Source: a virus
Length of the DNA stretch: 46,545 bases
Reading direction: 5' to 3' (one strand)
Virus record (IMG/VR): IMGVR_UViG_3300020192_000020
Location: 1 to 46,545 of that record
Position numbers and translations under genes: made by a program. Shown piece after piece: positions 24,612-31,643 of this stretch (the stretch's first letter is position 1; each line of letters begins with the position of its first letter). The notes below the pieces were generated by a model. That model searched no databases. It saw only the letters and a list, made by a program, of their open reading frames with translations, and was not told the DNA's origin.

Positions 24612-26795
24612 TCAGACCTCGATACCATCTGCGCGCATGGCGGTCAAGTCCAAACTGCACCACTGCGATCGGCGTTCCAAAGCAGCTCCGGTCACGGGGT
24701 GATTGCGGCGCTGGTGCGTGCGATCGACGATGTAGGGAGACATGACCCGGTGCGCAGCGTGCGGTGTGAGCCACGCGCCCACGGCCACGGCCAGACCTCC
24801 GGGGTTGATCCAAATCAAGTCGCCAGAGACAGCAGCCCAAGGCGCCATATCGGCGCTCTCGATCGCCTCGAACACCGCAGAGGCCTTGTCGCTCCCTCGG
24901 CGCAAGTGCGCGTCGACACTGCCCGACATCGGCTCAGGCTGAGCACAGGTGTGCTCGATCTGGATCCAGCGGATATGGCGAGCCACTCGCAGAGATCTCG
25001 CAGGATCGTTCTCGAACCCGCCCAGCCCAATAGCACGCGCCCGCAGGTCCCGGATCAACTCCGGGTCGTCGATCTCGATCACGAACAGCCGCCGAGTGAT
25101 CGCCGTGATGTCGTGACCGCCGAGACTGCCCGTGTTCGAAAACACACGATCCATGGCGTTCGCGGCCAAAATACAACGCACACCGCCGCGAACGAAGGTG
25201 CGCTTGTTCAAGCCCTTCATCTCGATCTCGTGCAGGGACTCGGTGAGCATCGCACGCAGCTCGGCCGTGAGCGGGCGCCCTCGATGATCCTCAGGCAGGC
25301 CCTCATCACCGAACACGATCGGCCCACGCTCAAGCGGCGTGCGGAACCGAGCACCGAGCACGTCTTTTAGCGCCGTTGCCTTGCGTTGCCCCACACACTG
25401 AGCAAGGGACTCGGCGAGCAACGTCTTACCGATGTGCGACCCACCTACGATCGTGAGCGCGGGCAGCACGCCGAGGCACTTTTCGGGCGCCGCCCAGGCC
25501 AACCAGTCACGCAGTCGATCACCTCCGAGTAGGTCCAGCCACTCAGCTACCTCGGTGTCTTCGAGCGGAGCTACGGGCGTGCTCTCGAGTGATCGGATCA
25601 ACGTGAGATCATCGACGCGCGGCCCGGTCGCCGTGTAGTCCACCTCGATCCGATTGCATGCCTCGCCGTGAGAGACCGCGAGGATCTCTGGCGGGGTCAT
25701 GTCACGCAGCAGACCGCTCTTGGCTGGGATCTGGAGTATGCGTCCCGGCCATAACTTGCGGCACAACGAGTGCAGCCCCCCACTCGTACACGGCCCCTCG
25801 TATCTCAGTCTAGCACGATCGTCGAGCACGAAAAACGCGTCGTCAACTCGCACGATCAAGGGCGTACCACTGGCGCCGATCTCCGCCGATGCCTCGGAGT
25901 CGGCCTCGCGCGAGAGCGAGAGATCGATCAACTCTTGCACCTGGCCGGCGGCCTTTGCCGCGGCGCGTTCCCATTTCTGCGCGACGTGCTCGCGGTCCCA
26001 CTTCGACTGACCGCCGAGGGATGCGCAGTCGGCTCTAAGCCTCGACATCGAGGGCTCCATCAAGGTCGCGATGTCCGAGGCGTCGACCTTGAACCAGGCG
26101 AAGTCATCGTGCTGAGCGCACGCGAGCTGGAAGATCACCTCGGTCGAGAGGTACGAGTCGACGCCGGAGACATGCGGCGCCGTGCCGTCCAGCGTGCCGA
26201 TCACTAGAGCTTGCTCACCGCGAGCGATGAGGCGCAGTGATTCCCATGCATCGCCGCGCCTACCTTGCGCGGTCTCGGCCAGCCGACGACGTAGGTCCTC
26301 TTGCCCGACGTGCATGGACTCGACGTAGACGGGGTCCGTCGCGTGCCTAGCGCGGGGAAGCGCAGCGAGCCACGCATCGGGGAACTCGGCGATCGGCAAG
26401 TCCTCATCGACGACGTAGCCGGGAGTCGGCGGGATGACTACGATCCCACCTTCACCGCGAAGGTCGACGCCCCCGAGACAGGTATTGCCGGGGAGGGTCA
26501 TCGGCGCCTGGGTGCGGATAAGCTCGCGGGTGCGATAGTAGAGATGATATCCATCCGAGGGGGTGCGAATCAAGCGCGTGGCGGGCAGCACGCCGTACTT
26601 TTTTTCGAGGGCTTCGAGGTAGGCCTCGCCCCCTTTGTCGACGTCGATTGCCACGATTCCGCCACTGCGATGGCCGGTCAACATCGCCCGACCCTCGGTG
26701 TCGCGCCGGTCCGGAGGGGAGTCGCCGGCGGCGAGATCGCGCCACTTTACCGCGGGGATCTTCGAACCGCGCATGAGAGGGATCGTAGTGATCAT
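24612..26795 (-). CDS. Primase-polymerase/superfamily 3 helicase fusion
   Basis: A 727-residue replication protein. The N-terminal 160 residues are a bifunctional primase-polymerase domain: VKWRDLAAG, GGIVAIDVDKGGEAYLEAL, RTPSDGYHLYYRT and GNTCLGGVDLRGEGGIVVIPP. The C-terminal half is a virus-type helicase: ALTIVGGSHIGKTLLAESLA (Walker A), GPIVFGDEGLPEDH (B), VRCILAANAMDR (C, with AAN) and a Arg-finger-like AITRRLFVIEID. It would unwind and prime phage DNA. ATG 26795 overlaps the previous stop (ATGA). Confidence 0.88.
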   Translation of the reverse strand: MITTIPLMRGSKIPAVKWRDLAAGDSPPDRRDTEGRAMLTGHRSGGIVAIDVDKGGEAYLEALEKKYGVLPATRLIRTPSDGYHLYYRTRELIRTQAPMTLPGNTCLGGVDLRGEGGIVVIPPTPGYVVDEDLPIAEFPDAWLAALPRARHATDPVYVESMHVGQEDLRRRLAETAQGRRGDAWESLRLIARGEQALVIGTLDGTAPHVSGVDSYLSTEVIFQLACAQHDDFAWFKVDASDIATLMEPSMSRLRADCASLGGQSKWDREHVAQKWERAAAKAAGQVQELIDLSLSREADSEASAEIGASGTPLIVRVDDAFFVLDDRARLRYEGPCTSGGLHSLCRKLWPGRILQIPAKSGLLRDMTPPEILAVSHGEACNRIEVDYTATGPRVDDLTLIRSLESTPVAPLEDTEVAEWLDLLGGDRLRDWLAWAAPEKCLGVLPALTIVGGSHIGKTLLAESLAQCVGQRKATALKDVLGARFRTPLERGPIVFGDEGLPEDHRGRPLTAELRAMLTESLHEIEMKGLNKRTFVRGGVRCILAANAMDRVFSNTGSLGGHDITAITRRLFVIEIDDPELIRDLRARAIGLGGFENDPARSLRVARHIRWIQIEHTCAQPEPMSGSVDAHLRRGSDKASAVFEAIESADMAPWAAVSGDLIWINPGGLAVAVGAWLTPHAAHRVMSPYIVDRTHQRRNHPVTGAALERRSQWCSLDLTAMRADGIEV

Positions 26796-27079
26796 CGGGT
26801 CGGCATCCTACCACGGGGGAGCGGTGCCCGCAAGGCTTGGGCGAGTGACATAGTGCGCAAACGATAGCGCACGCAAGGCAGAGACAAGCCATGGAACCCA
26901 CACAGCACGCGGAGGCTGGACCACACGCGGCCCTCGTACTCGACCGTGCGGTCTAGTGGGGGAGGGCGCCGCTTGGCGTCCCTGCGGCGCTCCTGAGCCA
27001 GGTAGGCCTCGGTGCTGCGACGCTCCGCAGAGCGGGCGCGGGCTTCGGGGGTGGCGTGTTGTTCGGGGGTGTAGGGCAT
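26792..27079 (-). CDS. Small HTH-like DNA-binding protein
   Basis: A 95-residue basic protein starting MPYTPEQHATPEARARSAER behind a good AAGGA site. The second half reads VEYEGRVWSSLRVLCGFHGL then CVRYRLRTMSLAQAL, the pattern of the small helix-turn-helix modules found in NUMOD/AP2-associated phage proteins. A regulatory role is plausible. The frame is open further upstream through the tandem RNA-like repeats, but the ATG with a ribosome site at 27079 is preferred. Confidence 0.65.
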   Translation of the reverse strand: MPYTPEQHATPEARARSAERRSTEAYLAQERRRDAKRRPPPLDRTVEYEGRVWSSLRVLCGFHGLSLPCVRYRLRTMSLAQALRAPLPRGRMPTR

Positions 27080-27167
27080 ATGTTCCTTGTCGACCCGAAG
27101 GGTCCCTCGCCGCGCCAAGCCATGCCATGCCCAGCCATGCCAGGCCGTGCCGCGCCGAGCCGGGCCA

Positions 27168-27208
27168 TGCGACGCCGAGGAATCGAACCTCAGTGAACCG
27201 TCCGTCGC
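27168..27208 (-). ncRNA. tRNA acceptor/T-arm minihelix C
   Basis: Identical in sequence to unit B over the 40 paired and bulged bases (27208 to 27169), followed by A and then 12 pentamers. It is the unit nearest to the downstream gene at 27079. Confidence 0.65.
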
Positions 27209-27278
27209 TGTTGACCCGAAGGGTCCCTCGCCTTGCCATGCCGCGCCAAGCCCTGCCTTGCCGAGCCCCGCCTCGCCA

Positions 27279-27319
27279 TGCGACGCCGAGGAATCGAACC
27301 TCAGTGAACCGTCCGTCGC
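27279..27319 (-). ncRNA. tRNA acceptor/T-arm minihelix B
   Basis: Same fold as unit A: GCGACG at 27319-27314 pairs with CGTCGC at 27285-27280, and the T-stem is CTGAGG/CCTCGG, where a C-G pair of unit A has become a U-G pair. The bulge is 9 bases. The change keeps pairing, which favours RNA structure. Confidence 0.65.
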
Positions 27320-27389
27320 TGTTGACCCGAAGGGTCCCTTGCCTTGCCACGCCAGGTCACGCCCGGCCTTGCCCCGCCCCGCCTTGCCA

Positions 27390-27431
27390 TGCGACGCCGA
27401 GGAATCGAACCTCGGAGAAACCATTCGTCGC
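27390..27431 (-). ncRNA. tRNA acceptor/T-arm minihelix A
   Basis: Read leftward: GCGACG (27431-27426) pairs with CGTCGC (27396-27391), and CCGAGG pairs with CCTCGG around the seven-base loop TTCGATT, the canonical T-loop. The two helices total 12 base pairs and stack without a gap on the 3' side, as acceptor plus T-stem do in tRNA. A 10-base bulge replaces the D and anticodon arms. A discriminator-like A follows (27390), but no CCA. Confidence 0.65.
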
Positions 27432-27438
27432 TGTGAAC

Positions 27439-27972
27439 CTAGCTCTTCCGATGCTCCGCGTGCTCCTCGGCCTTCTGCTTAGCATACGCCGCAGAGTCCG
27501 CACGCAACTTCTCAGAGGCGACGCGCTTATCGGCCACGTGCCGAGCCTGGGCACGCACCGCGGCGATCTGCACCTCCGCGATCGCGAGCCGGGTAGCCTC
27601 GGCCGAGGTCGCAGGATCGAAGTACGAGATCCTGCGAGATGCGCCCTTCACAGCACGCTGGATCTCGAGCCCCATATCACGCATCGCAACCCCTATGTGC
27701 TTGTCGTGGGGCACCAGCTCGTACGTGCCTTGACGCGAAGCGCGCAAGTCGACCCGGTGCGTCCCGCCCAACTCCTCCTTGATCAACGTGACGTACTTCA
27801 CGAAGCGCAGCTCCGCCTTGGAGTGCTCTCGCGACGTCAACGCCACCTCGCTGCACTTAGCAGTGAGCCCGCAGAGTTCGCGGAGATGGTCGGTCTTCCA
27901 CTCCACGATGCCTGCCTCCATGCCGGCCACGATCCGCAGGTAGCACTCGCGCCAAGGCTCCATCCCCCTCAC
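27439..27972 (-). CDS. Hypothetical protein of replication operon
   Basis: A 177-residue, mostly helical, charged protein starting MRGMEPWRECYLRIVAGMEA and ending in a Lys/Glu-rich tail (YAKQKAEEHAEHRKS). No catalytic motif is recognised. ATG 27972 overlaps the upstream stop (ATGA). Its 3' end lies 8 bases before the tandem RNA-like array, so the array is in its transcript. Confidence 0.65.
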   Translation of the reverse strand: MRGMEPWRECYLRIVAGMEAGIVEWKTDHLRELCGLTAKCSEVALTSREHSKAELRFVKYVTLIKEELGGTHRVDLRASRQGTYELVPHDKHIGVAMRDMGLEIQRAVKGASRRISYFDPATSAEATRLAIAEVQIAAVRAQARHVADKRVASEKLRADSAAYAKQKAEEHAEHRKS

Positions 27973-28556
27973 GACGCCACCTCGACAGTGAAGCGACCAA
28001 AGCGGGCGCGGAAGTCGCCGATCCCCGTGTACCTGCCGGCGTCCCCCATCACGCGCTCGAGGTCCTCGCGGGAGATACGGTCATCCACGATCGAGAGGGT
28101 GAACTCGAGGCTCCACCGGGAGAACTTGGGCCGCGTCCGCATGATCTTCGCCTGACCCACCTTGACGCCGCACCGGTGCACATGCACCGTACCTCGCTCC
28201 CACATGGCGTCGAGGGTCCGCGGGCCCTCGTAGAGGATGGGGACCATATCGCTGCCGAGGAGGTGCACGGACCGCTCGACCTCCTTGCCGAGCTTGCTCA
28301 GCCGGGCCCCCTCGCGGATCGCAGCCAAGATGTTGAACGCCGGCAGGTAGGGGCCTACCGACTCGTCCCAGTACAACCCGCCGTCCCACTCGGCGCGGGC
28401 GACATCCTCGACGTGCGTCTCAGTCTTCTTCGCGTTACCCCTGCGGGACGTCAGGGCGCTCAGCGCCTTGGCTGCCGGCGACATGGGGTCCGCCAGCTGT
28501 TCGTTGTGACAGAGCAAAGGGTTAGTTCCAATCCACTTTACATTCAGAGTTTGCAT
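27969..28556 (-). CDS. Conserved phage protein, first gene of leftward operon
   Basis: A 195-residue protein starting MQTLNVKWIGTNPLLCHNEQ. The C-terminal part has RTRPKFSRWSLEFTLSIVDD and MGDAGRYTGIGDFRARFGRF; this Gly-rich 'GIGD-RPxxGRF' ending recurs in many phage proteins of unknown function and recalls RAMP-type folds only loosely. As first gene after the strong promoter it should be expressed early. Ribosome site AAGGCAGG precedes ATG 28556. Confidence 0.7.
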   Translation of the reverse strand: MQTLNVKWIGTNPLLCHNEQLADPMSPAAKALSALTSRRGNAKKTETHVEDVARAEWDGGLYWDESVGPYLPAFNILAAIREGARLSKLGKEVERSVHLLGSDMVPILYEGPRTLDAMWERGTVHVHRCGVKVGQAKIMRTRPKFSRWSLEFTLSIVDDRISREDLERVMGDAGRYTGIGDFRARFGRFTVEVAS

Positions 28557-28581
28557 TGTCCTGCCTTGTTGTTTGAGAGAC

Positions 28582-28622
28582 CCGAGTAGCTCGGACGGGG
28601 ACTCTAACCGAGGCGGCCTCGG
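28582..28622. promoter_or_regulatory. Paired CCGAG palindromes, probable operators
   Basis: Two dyads share the same half-site: CCGAGG-CGG-CCTCGG (28608-28622), lying in the promoter spacer, and CCGAG-TAG-CTCGG (28582-28594), just past the start point. Their centres are 27 bases apart. A protein bound there would block the polymerase. The repressor is unknown; the HTH-like product of 26792-27079 is one candidate. Confidence 0.55.
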
Positions 28623-28629
28623 GGGTCAA
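28601..28629 (-). promoter_or_regulatory. Leftward sigma70-like promoter of the replication operon
   Basis: Read leftward: TTGACC (28629-28624), 17 bases, TAGAGT (28606-28601), with an A-tract just upstream. The operon's first start codon is 45 bases downstream. The hexamers and spacing fit a strong sigma70 promoter, so early expression by the host polymerase is likely. Confidence 0.7.
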
Positions 28630-28653
28630 GGACTTTTTTTCGAGGGCGTCGAC

Positions 28654-28689
28654 TGTCTTGGTTGTCTTGGTTGTCTTGGTTGTCTTGGT
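28654..28689. repeat. Four tandem 9-base iterons
   Basis: Four exact head-to-tail copies of TGTCTTGGT. A near-identical variant (TGTCTAGGT) and inverted copies lie downstream (see origin entry). A period of nine gives less than one helical turn per unit, so neighbouring sites face different sides of the helix. Confidence 0.85.
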
Positions 28690-28851
28690 CTGTTTTGACC
28701 AACCTAGTCAGAGGGAACCCCCCGGATTCCTTGGGGATTCTGAGAAATGTCTAGGTTGTCTAGGTTGTTTGTAGGAGTTGTGGAGGTGAGAAAATGATAA
28801 TAGATGAGAATAGGTATTAAGTAGGAATTTAGAATTCCAGGGGGGGGGTAG

Positions 28852-28880
28852 TACGCGCGCAAACCTAGACATAGACACGG
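28852..28880. repeat. 29-base exact repeat, non-coding copy
   Basis: The 29 bases from TACGCGCGCAAACC to GACACGG recur exactly at 29887-29915, where they encode the end of a 129-residue protein. The repeat includes one inverted iteron (ACCTAGACA). The non-coding copy is in the putative origin. Confidence 0.85.
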
Positions 28881-28980
28881 CGGCCTGAACTGAATGATAT
28901 CAACAGGTTGCGCTGTCTACGTCCTGTCTAGGTTGCTCCCAGGTCTGCGAACCAAGACAGAAACTGTACGTACCTCACAC

Positions 28981-29107
28981 ACACGCACGCACACTTGCCT
29001 ACATGTAACCTGTGAACGGTTGGATACAGTAGTGAACTATTGGACACAGTAGTACACTACGGGAGTTGTACGTGTCGCACGTACACGCACTCACACTTGC
29101 CTACATG
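28981..29107. repeat. Short repeats before the rightward operon
   Basis: The 15-mer ACACTTGCCTACATG occurs at 28991-29005 and 29093-29107. Between them are two 20-base imperfect tandem copies (29020-29039 and 29040-29059, TTGGAYACAGTAGT core) and a perfect dyad GTACGTG-TCG-CACGTAC (29068-29084). No gene is seen from 28557 to 29142. This part probably carries the regulatory sites for the rightward genes; I cannot pick one promoter with confidence. Confidence 0.6.
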
Positions 29108-29142
29108 CACCTACGTAGTACACGCACCTACATCCGCCTACA

Positions 29143-29364
29143 GTGCTACGATATCTGATGCGCTACATCTACCTGCCTCTAGTCCTCGCCGCCTCGTGCG
29201 GCGCCTCCCCCCAGGTCCGCGAGGCGTACGCCCTCGAGGCTGCTCGATGCGCCGCCGCCGAGCGCGCGATCGTCGAGCGCGAGAGCACGGCCGAACAGGA
29301 CGAGCTGGACCTCGCGATCGAGCGCGCCCGGTGCGACCGCGCCCTTGCCGAGGCCGGACAGTGA
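29143..29364 (+). CDS. Small possible lipoprotein
   Basis: A 73-residue protein from GTG 29143 (or 68 residues from ATG 29158). A hydrophobic segment (YIYLPLVLAASCGAS) ends in Cys with A-A-S before it, a weak lipobox. The mature part is a short charged helix (AAERAIVERESTAEQDELDL). A spanin-like outer-membrane lipoprotein is possible. The stop overlaps the next GTG start. No clear ribosome site distinguishes the two starts. Confidence 0.55.
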   Translation: MLRYLMRYIYLPLVLAASCGASPQVREAYALEAARCAAAERAIVERESTAEQDELDLAIERARCDRALAEAGQ

Positions 29365-29525
29365 GCGAGCTAGAGATCGTGCGTTTCGTGGCGCAGATCC
29401 TCGAGACGATCTGGTCCCTCGCGGACAAATTCGGCCACCGAGACGCCGTCCTACAGGCGCTCGACTCGAGCCTCGCCGCCGTGCGCCAGCGCACAGACGC
29501 TGACTTGCGCAAAAAGCACAAGTAG
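29361..29525 (+). CDS. Small helical hypothetical protein
   Basis: A 54-residue helical protein from GTG 29361 (GTGA overlap with the preceding stop). It begins MSELEIVRFVAQILETIWSL and ends in Lys-rich LRKKHK. No family recognised. It is coupled to the possible lipoprotein gene. Confidence 0.55.
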   Translation: MSELEIVRFVAQILETIWSLADKFGHRDAVLQALDSSLAAVRQRTDADLRKKHK

Positions 29526-29539
29526 GCTAGGATGCCCGC

Positions 29540-29929
29540 ATGACGGATCTACGGCAGGCAATTTGGTTGTTCGCTGACCTGGCGGCTCATCAGACTCAGG
29601 AGATAGGATACGTGATCTCAGACGGTCCGTACTCTTGGATCCCTGTGGGTTCGCACGCAGGGCACATGTGGTGCGCCGAGACGCTCCCCAACGGGGGGAT
29701 CACCCGCGCGCCGCGCGAGCGGCTGCTGTGGCAGGCGTTGCCTCTGGTGTGCTCGCCGCCCTCGGTACAGGAGGCCTTCGCGCGCGAGGGCGGCGCGAAG
29801 CTCGCCGCCGCGATAAAGCGGGAGGTCCGTGCGGCGCACGGTGTCGAGGGCCTCGATCTGGCGACGGCACTGGCCGGAGCGTGGATTACGCGCGCAAACC
29901 TAGACATAGACACGGGAGCGTGGCGGTGA
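29540..29929 (+). CDS. Hypothetical protein before Ntn peptidase
   Basis: A 129-residue protein beginning MTDLRQAIWLFADLAAHQTQ; its centre has VGSHAGHMWCAETLP and the end is helical. No motif is assigned. Its last codons coincide with a 29-base sequence that is repeated in the putative origin. GTGA overlap with the peptidase gene means the two are made together. Confidence 0.6.
   Translation: MTDLRQAIWLFADLAAHQTQEIGYVISDGPYSWIPVGSHAGHMWCAETLPNGGITRAPRERLLWQALPLVCSPPSVQEAFAREGGAKLAAAIKREVRAAHGVEGLDLATALAGAWITRANLDIDTGAWR
29887..29915. repeat. 29-base exact repeat, coding copy
   Basis: Exact copy of 28852-28880. Here it encodes part of the last dozen residues of the 29540-29929 protein. It contains one inverted iteron (ACCTAGACA at 29898-29906). 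Confidence 0.85.
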
Positions 29930-30477
29930 CCTGCATCGTCGGTGTCGAGGGCCGGGGCGGCGCGTGGATCGGATGCGACAGTTTTTGGGGCGACTCTGGG
30001 ATCAAGTCAGGGGCCATCGACCGGCCCAAGATCTTCGCTCTGGGCAGCTGCGCCGTCGGCTACGCGGGCTCCCTCCGGGTGCCCCAGATCCTCGAGTTCG
30101 GGGTCAAGGTGCGCAAGATCCGCAAGGGCGAGGACGCGCTGAGCTACCTCGTGTGCGCGATCGTGCCGGCACTGCGGCGCGCCCTCCGAACGAATGGTGC
30201 GCTCGGTGTTTCACGTGAAACACCCGGCGTCGACGCGCACGAGGCATCGCTCCTACTCGTGCTCCGCTCGGAGATCTACACGATCCAGGGCGACCTGGCG
30301 GTCTCACGCGCCCTCGAAGGCTACGCGGCCACAGGTGCGGGCGAGCCTTTCGCCCTGGGTAGCCTGGCCTCGACCAAGGGCCGCAAGGCCGAGGACCGGG
30401 TGCGCATCGCCCTAGAGGCAGCCGCAATACACAGCCCGTACGTGTGTGGCCCACTGCATGTGGCCGGGCCGATATGA
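29926..30477 (+). CDS. Proteasome/HslV-like Ntn-hydrolase
   Basis: A 183-residue protein starting MTCIVGVEGRGGAWIGCDSF. Thr2 is in the place of the catalytic N-terminal Thr of Ntn hydrolases, exposed by removing Met. The following GGAWIGCDS corresponds to the GGVVIAADS strand of proteasome beta subunits, and a Lys (IDRPKIFAL) is where the catalytic Lys33 lies. AVGYAGS fits the next strand. It could be a threonine protease without its ATPase partner. The start is GTG 29926, inside the upstream stop. Start and first residues were chosen by this fit. Confidence 0.7.
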   Translation: MTCIVGVEGRGGAWIGCDSFWGDSGIKSGAIDRPKIFALGSCAVGYAGSLRVPQILEFGVKVRKIRKGEDALSYLVCAIVPALRRALRTNGALGVSRETPGVDAHEASLLLVLRSEIYTIQGDLAVSRALEGYAATGAGEPFALGSLASTKGRKAEDRVRIALEAAAIHSPYVCGPLHVAGPI

Positions 30478-31643
30478 GTGACGTCGACCTACCCGCACTG
30501 ATCCGTGCGTACGCGCTGGCCCTGGGGGTCGACGTCGAGAGCGTCGGGCGCGACGCCTTCCGAGCCGCTCACCCAGGCGTGGGTCGGGCGATACTCGGAT
30601 GGAGCGCGGCCAAGTCGGAGGCCTCTGGCGGGCGCGTAGGCGCGCCTCCCCTAGAGCCTATCCCCGCAGGTCACCGCGTGCGCGGTGTGAGTACTCTCCT
30701 TGACGGCGAAGGCAAGATCTCGAGTCAGTGGATCAAGACCCACGCACCGCAGGAGGATCGTGAGTCGGCGCTCGCGCGCCTGCTGAGCACGCTCCCCGCA
30801 CAGGTCCCTGTGAGGGAGGGCACGGTCCCTCAGTCAACGGTCGAGAAAGACGTTGACCGCATGGCGATCATCTGTCTAGGCGATCCGCACGTGGGCGCGT
30901 TCGCGTGGGCGCCGGAGACCGGAGACGACTACGACCTAGGGATCGCCGAGGCGCTCATGGGCGCCGCGATCGCCGACCTAGTCGAGCGCGGGCCTAACAC
31001 GGAGACGGGGCTGCTCGTCAACTTGGGCGACTTCTTCACCGCGGACAACGCGCTCGGAACCACCACGGCAGGCACGCGTCAGAGCGTCGACAGCCGCTTC
31101 CCGAAGGTCTTGCAGACCGGGATGCGCATGCTGGTGCACGCGATCGACTGCATGCTCGCGAAGCACAGCACGGTGATCGTGGATTGTCAACAGGGCAATC
31201 ACGATTCGTATACGGCGATTATGCTTGCTATCGGGCTCGATGCGTACTACCGGGCGGAGCCCCGGGTGACGATCCCGATCAACCCCGCACCTCGGCACTA
31301 CCATCAATTTGGTGCCTGTCTGATCGGCACCACCCACGGCGATGGCGCTAAGATCGACGCGCTGCCCGCCCTGATGGCCGCGGAAGCGCCTGCCCTGTGG
31401 GGCTCGACGCGTCATCGCTACTTCTACCTCGGTCATTTCCATCACACCAGCCGCAAGGACTTCCCTGGGTGCACGGTCGAGACTTTCAGAACGCTTGCGG
31501 GGCGCGACGCCTGGCACGCACATCAGGGCTACCTCTCCCCCAGGGATATGCAGAGGATTGTGCTTCACCGCGAGTTCGGCGAGGTGTCGCGCGAGGTTGC
31601 GAACGTTGACTATCTGCGGGCGTGCCTGAAAAAAGATCTGTAA
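30474..31643 (+). CDS. Calcineurin-like metallophosphoesterase
   Basis: A 389-residue protein from ATG 30474 (ATGA overlap). The C-terminal two thirds hold the metallophosphoesterase motifs in order: IICLGDPHVGAFAW, LLVNLGDFFTADN, DCQQGNHDSY, GTTHGDGAK and FYLGHFHHTS. These bind two metal ions. The N-terminal 120 residues are not assigned. Such proteins in phage may act on DNA ends, RNA or nucleotides. The 3' end overlaps the first promoter/leader repeat (its last codons LKKDL lie in the repeat). Confidence 0.85.
   Translation: MSDVDLPALIRAYALALGVDVESVGRDAFRAAHPGVGRAILGWSAAKSEASGGRVGAPPLEPIPAGHRVRGVSTLLDGEGKISSQWIKTHAPQEDRESALARLLSTLPAQVPVREGTVPQSTVEKDVDRMAIICLGDPHVGAFAWAPETGDDYDLGIAEALMGAAIADLVERGPNTETGLLVNLGDFFTADNALGTTTAGTRQSVDSRFPKVLQTGMRMLVHAIDCMLAKHSTVIVDCQQGNHDSYTAIMLAIGLDAYYRAEPRVTIPINPAPRHYHQFGACLIGTTHGDGAKIDALPALMAAEAPALWGSTRHRYFYLGHFHHTSRKDFPGCTVETFRTLAGRDAWHAHQGYLSPRDMQRIVLHREFGEVSREVANVDYLRACLKKDL

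Larger units (their letters stand above)
27092..27431 (-). repeat. Tandem array: minihelix / NNGGC pentamers / hairpin, three units
   Basis: A 340-base non-coding block between two operon genes holds three direct repeats (about 111-121 bases). Each unit, read leftward, has a tRNA-like minihelix, a run of NNGGC pentamers (10, 10 and 12 copies at 27341-27390, 27230-27279 and 27109-27168; 31 of 32 keep GGC) and a 5-base-pair hairpin GACCC-TTC-GGGTC (27324-27336, 27213-27225, 27092-27104). Unit length varies only by whole pentamers. The two middle bases of the pentamers vary freely, which is unlike a coding or simple slippage repeat. Confidence 0.85.
28630..28960. other. Putative replication origin with iterons and AT-rich stretch
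   Basis: This non-coding segment between divergent operons contains nine copies of TGTCTWGGT: four in tandem as TGTCTTGGT (28654-28689), two in tandem as TGTCTAGGT (28748-28765), one more at 28925, and inverted copies at 28863 and 28951. Between them is an AT-rich stretch (about 28785-28838) ending in the dyad GGAATT-TAG-AATTCC (28824-28838), in a genome that is otherwise GC-rich. Iterons plus an easily melted stretch are typical origin features; no protein is assigned. Confidence 0.55.

Noticed and set aside
27080-27424. Open leftward frame through the tandem array, in frame with the 27079 gene
   Set aside because: It is open because the repeats are GC-rich and A-B spacing is a multiple of three; the B-C spacing is not, and the proper start with a ribosome site is at 27079.
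27168-27431. tRNA 3' end as a phage attachment site (attP)
   Set aside because: There are three copies, each with a matching 5' acceptor strand, and no integrase is present.
27092-27431. CRISPR array
   Set aside because: The spacers are pentamer runs rather than unique sequences and no cas genes exist here.
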